This document shows positions 22,985 to 32,723 of a stretch of DNA of 64,000 nucleotides, piece by piece. Each line of letters begins with the position of its first letter. Positions within the stretch are counted from its first letter, which is position 1. Source of the stretch: Petrolisthes cinctipes (taxonomy: Eukaryota; Arthropoda; Malacostraca; Decapoda; Porcellanidae); NCBI GenBank assembly GCA_033782935.1, contig JAWQEG010000077.1, positions 1,302,501 through 1,366,500 of the forward strand, given 5' to 3'. The notes under the pieces were generated by a model. The model worked only from the letters and a program-made list of their open reading frames with translations, did not search any database and was not told where the DNA came from. The position numbers and the translations under genes were made by a program.

Positions 22985-24890
22985 AATAAAACCCAAACTG
23001 GTAGACGAAATATTTTATTCCAGAAGTTTCGGTGACCTCTGTCGCCCTCTTCAGTAGAAATACAGGTTAAGAGTGGTACTGTACATCCATTACTTTCGAG
23101 TGAGTTTATATACACTACGTTGTGACCCGCCAGCAACCTCACTTCACCACCTAATCCGTCGTGCCTGTTGCCCGAGGCGCTTCACTGATGGGTGGTGGGA
23201 GTACTTTTGGCGGCAAACACTTACTGACTAACCCTTTCATGACTGGGTCTAACTTAAACATACCCTCTATTAGGTTAAAATTATTGTACTTATTAATACA
23301 TACTAATTCAACAATCCTACGTTTCTTAGAATTGCTACATTTGTACAACATTTGGCACGCATTCCAATCTATTCTATGGTTCTTTTCATATGAATGAACA
23401 AGGATTGCAATGTTGTTGTTTCCTACTTTGCAGGCATATTTATGTTCCTTTATATGGATGTTCAAATCCCTGCCAGTTTCACCCACATAAACTAAATCAC
23501 AATCTTGGCATGGGATTTTATACACACCGGCAGTGACTTCGCTCTTGGGCTTACTCTTAACTAACACAGATTTTAGCCTATGGTTGAATTATACCTAAAT
23601 GCAATGTTTACATCTAAATCCTGACTCACAGCTTTGACAACATCAAGGCTTGACACATAGGGCAATGTTATGTATGGTTTCTGTTTAACAGGGGATTTTG
23701 GCACGAAAAATGATTTCCTATCTTTGAAGTAAGCTTTCCTTATGAACTATTTGGAGTATTTTATGTCCAATAATATTTGCCAGATTTTAGCATTTTCCGG
23801 ATCTAGGTGCTGGGGACTAGAAATTCACAGTGCTCTGAGAAACATAGAAGAAACCACTGACATTTTGGTTGAAATATGGTGGTATGAGAAAAAATGAATA
23901 TACAGATTACACTGAGTAGGTTTTCTATAGACTGAAAAACTGAGAGAGTTAGCATCTTTTTGTACCAGTACATCTAGAAATGGAAGGGAGTCATTTGTTT
24001 TCCACTCTACTTTGAATTTAATGGAGGGAACCAATACATTGAGATTTGAGAAAATATCCTCAGAATTGTTAAGGGTATTAGGCCAAAAGGAAAAAATGTC
24101 ATCAACGTATCTGAACCAAGTAAGATCTGGGTGAGAAATGGTTGTAAGGATGGGAAGTCTCAAAATATTCCATGTACAGGTTACTCATAATTGGAGATAA
24201 AGGAGAGCTCATCCCCATGCCAAACTTTTGCTTATAAAACTGGGTACCAAAGGAGAATGCATTACAATCTACACACAGGCTAATTAATTGGAGAAACATA
24301 TCTTGTGGCATTCCTAAGTTAATGTTACAGTCAGTCAATTTCTCTGCTAAAAATCTTAACACATCATCAAAGGGAACTTTTGTATATAAGGAATCTACAT
24401 CAAAACTTACTAACTTTCCATTGGAGAAATTTAGGGAATGAATTATATATATGTGAACTGGAGAAAGTGCCAACCAAAGGTGCTAGTTTACTGGCCAGAA
24501 ATTTCGATAATATATAGGTAAAAGAACCTGTCTGGGCGATGATTGGTCGTAGAGGAACATGTTGCTTGTGTGTCTTGGGTAATCCATAGATGTAGGGTAG
24601 TCCGGGATTGATTTGTATGAAATTACTGGCATCCACGTCTAGCACATCTTTTAAAAGGTTTCTTACTTTTTTGTTGAAGTCTGAGGATAACCGCTTTAGA
24701 GGCGAGGACACAAGTTTCTCAAACGTTGAACGATCACTGTCTTAAAAAGTTATCCATCTTTGTAAAATAATCTGGTTTATCTAAAATCACCACTGAATTA
24801 CTTGGTTTGATCAGTTGAATTGTGAAGCAACTATGGATATCCATCTAGTATATTTTTAATCATGGAAGGTAAGGGCTATGGTGTAGAAAA
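22985..24890 (-). pseudogene. Penelope-like element: RT plus GIY-YIG, frameshifted
   Basis: Read on the minus strand from about 24890 down. N-terminal block PYIYGLPKTHK (24600 region), VSFDVDSLYTKVP, GMGMSSPLSPIMSNLYMEYFE, then an intact YVDD box (24098-24109), a SLPFLDVLV block, and finally a GIY-YIG endonuclease at 23151-23567 (GVYKIPCQDC, VYVGETGRDL, IKEHKYAC). Frames change near 24440, 24150 and between 23820 and 23570. A terminal motif CTGAAGA...GAAAC lies at 23053-23026, resembling the hammerhead-like ends of such elements. The element would use GIY-YIG for target nicking; this copy is dead. Confidence 0.85.
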
Positions 24891-24904
24891 TTTCCTTGCT
24901 AACC

Positions 24905-25023
24905 CCTCCCCTGACTGAACCACCAGGTTTTGGAGGAACTTCTGGTACTCCACCCTCGTTTTGGTGGATTTACGTAGGTCATAATGTAAATATTTGTCTG
25001 TATTCTTGTGCTTCATTCTGTTA

Positions 25024-25056
<33 letters not shown>

Positions 25057-25150
25057 AGTAATTGGATTTTCATGGGTCCCGCCTACCTTTATGTATTGTT
25101 GTCTGCCTATTGATTGATTCCATGGCACAAGGAATTGAAAAAAAAAAACC
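24905..25150 (+). mobile_element. I-type LINE 3' untranslated region, solitary
   Basis: Closely matches the 3' end of copy D (about 9085-9355): TGAACCACCAGGTT(T/C)TGGAGG, CACCCTCGTTTTGGTGGAT, a GT array at the same place (25028-25056), CATGGGTCCCGCCTACC, and an A-rich tail near 25138-25149. It is a severely 5'-truncated insertion lying between the Penelope-like element and the Gypsy gag relic. Confidence 0.88.
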
Positions 25151-25174
25151 TCCCTGAATACATAAATATCTTTT

Positions 25175-26492
25175 GGAAGAAAGAGTGGATTAAAATTGTC
25201 AGATACCTTTACCTGATCACCCAAGTAAACTCACTAAGTCGGTAATTAAGGATGTTGTTGTAAAATATTTAGTGAAGCAGGGAATTGTGGACACCCCTGC
25301 TCTACTCGACACTGAAGATGAGGAATAAGTCCCTTTTAACCTTGACACTATCCCTCCAACTCAGTCTGCTAAAACACCGGGTGGTAAGAGTAATAACAAA
25401 CCTGAAGTTTCTCAGGTTGAAAAGCTCCGGGTAGAGATGTAATACCAGCTCGAATGGGAGAATATTTAACTAGAAAGAGAAAAACTAGAACTCGAAAGGG
25501 AAAAGTTGGCAGTGGCTAGAGAACAAGGTAGAGAAGGAAGCAGAGTGGAGGAAAAGGAACTATCCTTTAATTAACATGTCTAGTGTAACTACAATGATAT
25601 CTGCTTTTGATGAAGGTGATATTGAGGGTTCATTCAGCCTTTTCGATTGATTAGCAACTAAAAACGAGTGGCCTAAAGATGTCGCTGATTGCCCCTAAAC
25701 AAACAGGTAAATCATTTTGTACTTACACTTACCTAGATAGACCCAATGACTATGAGTTTGTCAAGCAAAAGATTCTGTATGTCCATGTGGTAACCCCAGA
25801 GACGTACAGAGATAAATTCAGGAAACTGGTCAAAAATAAGCATCAAACATATGTGGAATTTGCATGTGATAAGCTTAAATATTTTAAGAAATGGCTAAAT
25901 GTTCTCTCGGTCACCATCTATTCAGAACTTATTAATCTCATTGTCCTAGAGGAATTTAAAAGAAAAGTGCCCTTACCTATTGTGAAATACATAGAGGAGA
26001 GGGGCGAGATGGAACTATTGAGGGTGGCGGAACAAGCAGATGTGCAGGCTTTGAGGCTCCAGATCTAGTCGAGGCGTGAGGGAGACCTCACTCTTTCTGT
26101 AAAAAGTTCCTCTGACGATTTCAAGTACAAAGATGCTAAGGATAAGCTGAGGGGTAGCGGGTTCACTACTAGCCAATTAACATGTGTATACTGTAGGAAG
26201 CCAGGCCATACTATTGCTTTTTGTAAACACCCCAAATGTACAAGTAGTAGGAAAAGTTTCATCTCTACTGCATCAGGTTCCTCTACCTCATCAAATCCTG
26301 TAGCTTCTAATAGTAGTGTTGTCCAGTCAAAACAGTTGTTTGATGACTTTATTTTTGATGGTGACGTGGCTTTGACAAAGGAGGGTCAGACCTATCCTAT
26401 TAAGGTCTTACGAGACACGGTGGCTTCTCAGTCCATACTGCTAAGTAATGTTCTTCCCCATCTAGAAGATAACTTTACTGGAGATAAGGTAT
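25175..26492 (+). pseudogene. Gypsy gag and protease relic (SCAN-like gag)
   Basis: An N-terminal helix segment (KSVIKDVVVKYLVKQGI) and a charged Glu/Arg/Leu-rich linker are followed by a SCAN-like gag domain with an open frame at 25679-26068 (YEFVKQKILYVHVVTPETYR, QTYVEFACDKLKYF, INLIVLEEFKRKVPL). A zinc knuckle CVYCRKPGHTIAFC lies near 26180-26222, and a protease start reads LRDTVASQS (about 26408-26435), where the third residue of the DTGA box is Val. Several stops occur. The element is cut at about 26495 by an I-type LINE. A Gypsy integrase piece beyond that LINE (31158-31280) probably belongs to the same element. Confidence 0.75.
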
Positions 26493-26494
26493 AA

Positions 26495-29400
26495 TGTATA
26501 CTAATTTCCAGTCTCACCTCTCAGACTCAGTCTCGCTCCAGAACAGGTGGAGTGTGGACGTACTTGTGGCGGTCTGCCTCCATTCTCGTTTGTGTTGTTG
26601 TTTTGTGTTGTTTTGGAGCTCTTGTTTGTGTTTTTTGTGTTGTTTGTGAGTTCTTGTTTGTGTGTTGCTGTTTCTGTGGTGTTGCTGGTGTTGTTTGTCT
26701 GTTGTGGTTCTGTGTATAGTTTTGTTGTGATTTTCTGTGTGTGTGTGTGTGTGTGTCCCTGGCTGATTGAGTGTTTAGTTGTTTGTGTTGTTGTTTCCTT
26801 TCCATCTAGGCCTTGCCTGGCCTGATGGAGAGTGCGGATTCCTGCTTGGAGGCCGACTTGGCAATGTCGGAGGAAGACGAGTCTCCAATTGAGGATCACT
26901 GGCCTGAGCTGCCTTCTCGCAACCCTCCCCCCCTCTCCTCGGTCACTCCGCAGCACAGGTTGCAGCTGTCCACCTCCTCAACCTCTACCAAGCGACCTGT
27001 TGATGCCTCGTCCGACTCCTCGCAGGATTCCGATGGTGTGGACTGTTTGCCTCCAGCTGCCAAGACTGCCAAGGGTGCTTCAGCTGTGCACGACGTACCT
27101 TCTCTGCCTCACCCTGGTGTTTCTTCTTTGTATACCAACTCCTTGCCCTCGTCCAACCTTCCTGCTTTTGCCCCGAGAGATGCCTATGTCAAACTCTCCT
27201 TCTCTGGAAACCCATCTACGGACACAAAGCTGCGTTGGTTGTCTGATGTCAACAGGGCCTTCCAGTTGCAGCGTGAACTGGCTGAAGTGAAGATGGCTAC
27301 TGTCACCTCCCGGTTTGTCTACATCTCTAGGAAGCGTCAGGACATCATTGATAGAGTGAAGGCTGGTGAATTTTTATCTCTGCCTCTCATTCTTGAAGAC
27401 TCACCTGAGAGGCCTCGTAAGTTCCCCAGCTACATCCTCACCCGTTTTCCTATTGATGTTGACCCGAAACTTGCCAAAGGATACCCTGGTGTGTACTTTG
27501 CCCGTCGTTTTTTCCAAGATGGTTCCCCCATTAGCCGTATTGTTGTTGTCTGGAGTCAACCCGATCCACCTCCAAATGAGATTTCCTTTGATTTCCTCCC
27601 TTGTCTTCCACCGTGTGAGGTGAGGAAACTTCATAATGACCAGCCTTGGTGCTACAGGTGCTGGAGAGTTGGGCATATCTCCCGGTACTGTTCTGCCAGG
27701 CTGAAGTGTGCATGGTGTGCGGCCGACCATGATTCCAAGACGTGTCCTGTCAGGGGTGAACCATCACATCCTGCTGCCTCCACCTCTGAGCCTTCACCTC
27801 CTGAAGATACGTCTCGATGGAAGTGTCCACGATGCCTTCAGCCAGGGGTTAACGTGTGGCATGGATGTACTCGACGTCAGGTCCAGGCTCGTGTTTCTAC
27901 TATTGCTCCGCCTCCACCACCACCACCAACACCACCACCACCACCACCACCTCCCCAGTCTGTTCCTCCTACCAACCCTGCCTCACCTCCAGACCTGGCC
28001 CTCCGCAAGTCTGTTGCTACCCTCATGGCACGATGTACGGCTCTTGAAAACCGCTTTTCTCCCCTTGAAGCCAGGATTGATGGGCTGGTTGCCGCTCAGG
28101 CTGCCAATGACTCCAAACTCTCCACCTTGGTCGAGGCTCAGCAGGCCATCATCTCAACTGTCACTACCCTTACCGAAAAGATGGATACTGTTGCATCTCG
28201 CCTTGAAAAGCTTTTCGAGTCAGTCCCTTCTCCTGGTCCATCTTCTTCTCCAGGTCGCTCATCTGCCCCCACTCACCGGCCTTCTACCTCCAAATACAGA
28301 GTTCGCTAGTGATTGCCGGCTGGATGTCATCTCCTGGAATGTATGTGGTATCACCAGTTATGCTAAGCTCACTCAACTCAAGGCCTATGTATTTCGTCAT
28401 CATCCCAGTGTTATTTTTCTCCAGGAAGCATTTCCAGGACGGCCGCTCGCTGCTGGGCAAGCTCCTCCCCTCTCAGGTTATGTGCCATATGTTCATCTGG
28501 TAAGGAATGGTCTCCTGACTTACATACATAGCTCCTTGCCACATCGCCTTCTCCGTACCTCCACTGATCCTGACATGACCTTTCAGCTATTTGAGGTTCT
28601 ACCTGGGAATGGAGTACTCCAACTATGTAATGTCTATTCTGCCCCAGCTAGACTCACTCATGAGGCTCTTCCTTCTCCAACAGTGCGTGGTATGGTGTAT
28701 ATGGGAGATTTTAATGCTCGGCATTCTGATTTGGGTGATGGTACTGGCTCTATTAATCGTAATGGTGTTCGTCTCCTTTCATACATCCGCAAGCATCATC
28801 TGACACACTGGGACACTGGCGGTGCCACTCATTGCCGGGGAGGTACTCTGGATTACATCCTCTCGTTTGGCCTGATATCATCTCAGGTCCAGTGCTTCTC
28901 CGTGCCAGACTTATTCTCTGATCACATTGCTCTTCGGTTTCATTATTCTCTAACTGCTGGGTCAGGTGCTTCAGCCACTCGTTTGCGTATTGCTGTGCCC
29001 CCTAAATATTGCCCGACTTACATCTTATTTATGGCCCATGTATTCCCTACATTTGACATATCATCAGCTGAACAGTTGTACTCTGATCTTGTATCTGCTA
29101 CTCATGACTTTTATAGGCTATACGTCTCCCGGCCACACCTCCAGCATCGCCATACTGCCCACTCCTGGACGCTGGATGCACGTATACAGGAGGCAAAGGA
29201 GGAGGCTGAACGTGATGGCCTATTGTTTCAAGCCAACCCAACCCCTGTACTACTCCATCGTTACCAGATGTCTAGGGACGCTTTAGTTGCCCTGCAGGAT
29301 TGTGCTCACACTGAGTCTTGGCAGCAGTTCACGGACAGCATCAACCAGCAAACAAGTGTGGCTTCTATGTGGCACCTCATCCGTCGGGTTGTTAAAAAGA

Positions 29401-31157
29401 CGCCGGCCACTACTCGTCATCACACTCCTGCCGACTATGCCAAACAACTTGTCGATGCCTGGTCAGAACAATCTACCCCAGCCAGTCTACCCATCCACAT
29501 ACAAGATGCACTCGCTTCCCGTGCTGCTGTCCATCGGCTACGTCTAATGTCTGCTCTGTTACAAGATGATGACGATGATGCAGAGGAGATAACTGAGGAG
29601 GAGTTGCGCCGTGCTCTCATTCGAGGAAGAGCTTCTTCCCCTGGTGATGATGGTATTACTTATGCTGTGCTGCGCCTACTTCAACAAGTTCTTGGGAACC
29701 CTCTACTTCGACTGTACAATCTTTGTCTTCGTGACGGTTGTGTACCACGAGCCTGGACCAGCAGCACAATAATACCCATCCCTAAGCCCGGCACTGCGAA
29801 GTTCAGGCCTATTTCCCTTACTTCCTGTTTCTGTAAGGTTATGGAGAGAATCTTACTCAATCGTCTCATGTACAGACTGCAGGATTGCCTTTCTCCATGG
29901 CTGTTTGGTTTCCTTCCCCAGCGGAGCACACATCACTGCCTACTCGACCTGTACTCTCGCCTTTCCAGGGACAGTGTGGTGGCCTTCATTGACCTTCGAA
30001 GTGCCTTCGATGTTGCTAATAGAGACGTCATTTTGGATCAACTGGTTGACTTTGGGATAAAGGGTAATCTACTACGGTGGATTCGGGGCTACCTGAGTAA
30101 CAGGACCTCCAGTGTGTTTTTCAGTGGTGCACTCAGTCCTTTGCGCAGTTTTCATCTTGGTACGCCTCAAGGTGGTGTTCTCAGCCCATTGTTATTTAAT
30201 ATTCTGATGCATCGGTTGCTCACTTCTCTCCCTGATATTCCTGGAACTACAATTACGTGCTATGCTGATGATATCTGTGTTCATTCTACCTCACCAAGGG
30301 ATCTCCAGCGGTTTCTTGACTCCTTCTCTGTGGCCTCCTCTCACTGTGGCATTATTGTCTCCCCAGATAAGAGCAGAATATTCACCTGCCGCCTTCCTCA
30401 AGCTCAGCCAGTGTTCACCATTGGAGGGACTGTCATTCCCATGTGTTCCCAGTACTACTACCTGGGTGCGCCAGTCAATATTTGGCCGATTGTCCCTGCC
30501 AGACCTCAAGACCATCCCATTGTCCAGGACTTATTGGGTCGTCTCCAGCGCCGACTTACACCACTTCAATGGCTATCTAACAACTCCTCGGGCATCTCCA
30601 TCCCAGTAGCCAGGACCATCTATATTGCTTTTATCCGTTCAGTTGTTGATTACCTTTCCCAAGCTTTGATTCAACTTCCTAGGGCTACTCTGGAAACTTT
30701 AGAAAAATTTCAAAATAGAGCAATGAGAATTATTCTCGGCTGTCCAATGTCGACCAGGATAGTGAACATGCACCGTGAGTTGCGTCTTCCCCCATTAGTG
30801 GAGAGAATTTATTCTAATGTTACTTGCTTCACTGTCAAGTGCCTCCATTTCCCACATCTTTCACCCCATTACTCTCAGTTAGTCAGGACTTCTCTTAGAC
30901 CAAACTACCCGGTCCCTCCCATACTGCCTGCTGGACGTACTCTTATAAGGTCTGTTTCCTCTGTGCTCCGTGGTCTTAATATAGATATAATGGTTGCAGA
31001 CGTCCCCCCAGGGCCCCCTCCATGGATGCTACCAACACCTGATGTGAGCTTTACACCTACTTCCAAGTCAGAGCTGCCTTCTCTACAGCGGCAGTTGGCT
31101 CTGGAACACATAGAAACAGTGACTTCCTCCATCACAGATCCATACTGCCTCTACACT
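26495..31157 (+). mobile_element. I-type LINE (copy C), complete 5' side, 3' end deleted
   Basis: Leader of about 330 bp (GT-rich), ORF1 (26825-28309) and overlapping ORF2 (from about 28310). Homology with copy D stops at about 31157 in the first residues of RNase H, so the RNase H domain, 3' untranslated region and tail are missing. LINEs normally lose 5', not 3', sequence; here Gypsy sequence starts immediately at the break. Confidence 0.85.
26825..28309 (+). CDS. I-type LINE ORF1, Gag-like with three zinc motifs
   Basis: About 494 residues from ATG 26825, the first ATG in frame. Order: acidic and Ser/Pro-rich N terminus; an RNA-binding-like middle region (DAYVKLSFSGNPS, FPSYILTRFPIDVDP, SRIVVVWSQPDPPP); zinc motifs CYRCWRVGHISRYC, CAWCAADHDSKTC and CPRCLQPGVNVWHGC; a poly-Pro stretch; and a C-terminal coiled coil (LVEAQQAIISTVTTL). 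The frame is intact. The product would coat element RNA. It ends at TAG 28307-28309, and ORF2 is in another frame with its first conserved residues four codons later, so ORF2 is probably expressed by reinitiation or frameshifting. Confidence 0.88.
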   Translation: MESADSCLEADLAMSEEDESPIEDHWPELPSRNPPPLSSVTPQHRLQLSTSSTSTKRPVDASSDSSQDSDGVDCLPPAAKTAKGASAVHDVPSLPHPGVSSLYTNSLPSSNLPAFAPRDAYVKLSFSGNPSTDTKLRWLSDVNRAFQLQRELAEVKMATVTSRFVYISRKRQDIIDRVKAGEFLSLPLILEDSPERPRKFPSYILTRFPIDVDPKLAKGYPGVYFARRFFQDGSPISRIVVVWSQPDPPPNEISFDFLPCLPPCEVRKLHNDQPWCYRCWRVGHISRYCSARLKCAWCAADHDSKTCPVRGEPSHPAASTSEPSPPEDTSRWKCPRCLQPGVNVWHGCTRRQVQARVSTIAPPPPPPPTPPPPPPPPQSVPPTNPASPPDLALRKSVATLMARCTALENRFSPLEARIDGLVAAQAANDSKLSTLVEAQQAIISTVTTLTEKMDTVASRLEKLFESVPSPGPSSSPGRSSAPTHRPSTSKYRVR

Positions 31158-31205
31158 ATCAGCCAATTATTATTGGTCAGAAACCCATCAGATTGTGTTA
31201 CCTAG
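28311..31205 (+). CDS. I-type LINE ORF2 (EN-RT), truncated, fused to foreign tail
   Basis: The frame is open far upstream, but homology begins at CRLDVISWNVCGITS just past the ORF1 stop. Endonuclease: FLQEAFPGRP, MGDFNARHSDLG, GGTLDYILS, SDHIALRF. RT: KFRPISLTSCFCKVMER, FGFLPQRSTHH, motif A FIDLRSAFDV, motif B TPQGGVLSPL, motif C CYADDICVH (YADD codons 30261-30272, intact). The frame should continue into RNase H, but after CLYT (about 31157) it reads about 15 residues out of frame in Gypsy-derived DNA and stops at 31203-31205. RT and endonuclease look catalytically intact; RNase H and the 3' recognition region are gone, so mobility in cis is unlikely. Confidence 0.88.
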   Translation, partial: DCRLDVISWNVCGITSYAKLTQLKAYVFRHHPSVIFLQEAFPGRPLAAGQAPPLSGYVPYVHLVRNGLLTYIHSSLPHRLLRTSTDPDMTFQLFEVLPGNGVLQLCNVYSAPARLTHEALPSPTVRGMVYMGDFNARHSDLGDGTGSINRNGVRLLSYIRKHHLTHWDTGGATHCRGGTLDYILSFGLISSQVQCFSVPDLFSDHIALRFHYSLTAGSGASATRLRIAVPPKYCPTYILFMAHVFPTFDISSAEQLYSDLVSATHDFYRLYVSRPHLQHRHTAHSWTLDARIQEAKEEAERDGLLFQANPTPVLLHRYQMSRDALVALQDCAHTESWQQFTDSINQQTSVASMWHLIRRVVKKTPATTRHHTPADYAKQLVDAWSEQSTPASLPIHIQDALASRAAVHRLRLMSALLQDDDDDAEEITEEELRRALIRGRASSPGDDGITYAVLRLLQQVLGNPLLRLYNLCLRDGCVPRAWTSSTIIPIPKPGTAKFRPISLTSCFCKVMERILLNRLMYRLQDCLSPWLFGFLPQRSTHHCLLDLYSRLSRDSVVAFIDLRSAFDVANRDVILDQLVDFGIKGNLLRWIRGYLSNRTSSVFFSGALSPLRSFHLGTPQGGVLSPLLFNILMHRLLTSLPDIPGTTITCYADDICVHSTSPRDLQRFLDSFSVASSHCGIIVSPDKSRIFTCRLPQAQPVFTIGGTVIPMCSQYYYLGAPVNIWPIVPARPQDHPIVQDLLGRLQRRLTPLQWLSNNSSGISIPVARTIYIAFIRSVVDYLSQALIQLPRATLETLEKFQNRAMRIILGCPMSTRIVNMHRELRLPPLVERIYSNVTCFTVKCLHFPHLSPHYSQLVRTSLRPNYPVPPILPAGRTLIRSVSSVLRGLNIDIMVADVPPGPPPWMLPTPDVSFTPTSKSELPSLQRQLALEHIETVTSSITDPYCLYTISQLLLVRNPSDCVT

Positions 31206-31400
31206 TTCAGTACACTCAGATTTATTAAAGCTAGCTCATGACGGTTACAGTGGACATCTTGGGTTTCGTAAAACTTACTATAAACTTACTAAAATCGCGC
31301 GCCAAATGTACCGCTCGAACAAAAGTTAGAACTGAAATTTTCCGTTACCCAATGCCTTAGCCAGGCCCATGACTGATGTCATGGTTGAATAGTCTGGACA
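31158..31400 (+). pseudogene. Gypsy integrase zinc-binding fragment
   Basis: From 31158 one frame reads ETHQIVLPSSVHSDLLKL then AHDGYSGHLGFRKTYYKLTK, the N-terminal HH part of a Gypsy integrase HHCC domain. The CC part is not readable after about 31290. It lies between the broken end of LINE copy C and the 5' LTR of the provirus. It is plausibly the right-hand remnant of the gag-protease relic at 25.2-26.5 kb, with RT and RNase H lost. Confidence 0.65.
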
Positions 31401-31424
31401 TGACACCCATATGCATGACACCAT

Positions 31425-32150
31425 TGTATCCGCGGCTGATCACGTTCGCGATACATGATACACCTATGGTGGTGGAACATACCGTTAGGCCAAAGCAGTT
31501 CAAGCTAGTTTCATTAGATACAACATCCTTTGAAAAGTGCTGAGTAGCAGCGTGAGGGAATCTTCCATGCTGAGCTACTGATTGCTAGATTCACTCTGTA
31601 ATTATCTATATGTTAATCTCTCTACTATAATCAACTCCATATTGTCATCTCGTATGTAGAGAAAGGGACAATATATATTTACTCACTTTATTCTTATAAA
31701 AACTCATATCTAACTTATCCAGATTTCACATGTAAGCTTAGCATTGTAAATAGCATCATCGACAACCTGTCATCTGAGAAAGGGTGTTGCAGTGTATACC
31801 ACGAGCGGGGACTACCAGAGAGAGAAGGCGCATTACAAGCCCTGCCTTGGCTACAACAGGTTCACCTCCTACCTTATATTAGAGAGACACGAGTTGTCTG
31901 TATAACCTGTAACCTATACATAATATATTCAGTAAATAGAGACAAGTCCACGAGTTTACTCTAAACCTTGAGTAACTAACTTAGTTCCCCAGGAAGACTA
32001 GAGTGGTAGTTCAGAGCAACGGTAAGTTGGCTGAAACCAGAGGTCTACATCGGCGTAGTAAGTAATACTAGCCCGAGAGAGTAAGTGAGAGTTTCCAGCA
32101 GGTGTTTCCGAGAGAAGCTGTTGCTGAGCTTGGACGACTCCACGAGTACA
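31425..32150 (+). repeat. 5' LTR
   Basis: 726 bp, TG...CA. Contains a TATA-like TTATAAAAAC near 31695. Starts and ends exactly like the 3' copy. Confidence 0.93.
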
Positions 32151-32152
32151 TA

Positions 32153-32170
32153 ATGGTGGCAGCGGTAAGG
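32153..32170 (+). promoter_or_regulatory. Primer binding site, tRNA-Leu type
   Basis: TGGTGGCAGCGGTAAGGG starts three bases (TAA) after the LTR end. TGGTGGCAGCGGT is complementary to the 3' end of eukaryotic tRNA-Leu (…CCGCTGCCA plus CCA). It would prime minus-strand synthesis. Confidence 0.75.
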
Positions 32171-32723
32171 GATACATAACATTCACAGTGTCCTGTATTA
32201 ATTCTATATTCCAAACAGAATAATTGTGTACGTGGGTGGCGGCTTGGGCGTTTTTCCTCGTTGGTAACACTGACGGAGCGAGAGCGAGCCTGAGCGATAC
32301 CAGCTGGGGGTTGCCAGCTAATGGTGGCTGCGTAACCTAACCTACTTTAATCAGGCATTTTTCCCTGTGTGCTTTTCCCAGGGAAAAAGAGGATTTGTCT
32401 GTTGTGGGTATCTCATCTGGGAAGGAACAAGGACGGACTTAGGAGGGTGAACCAGAAGAGTGAACGGGAGCTGTGAGAGGAACGACTGGCCAGCGTTTAC
32501 TCTGGGGGTGTGTGGCTTCTACACATTCCTTTACTACGTGTGCTGAACATCTCTGTAATCTTCAATTTCTCCATCGGTTAGTTATTTTAATTCTATACAC
32601 ATACACAGTGAACATTAAACATACAATAGTAACATGTTTTTGAGGTATTTTTATATGCCTATGTATTTTTTATAATTTTTATTATATGTTGTGGTGAGTG
32701 TATAGGAATTATTTCTACAGGAC

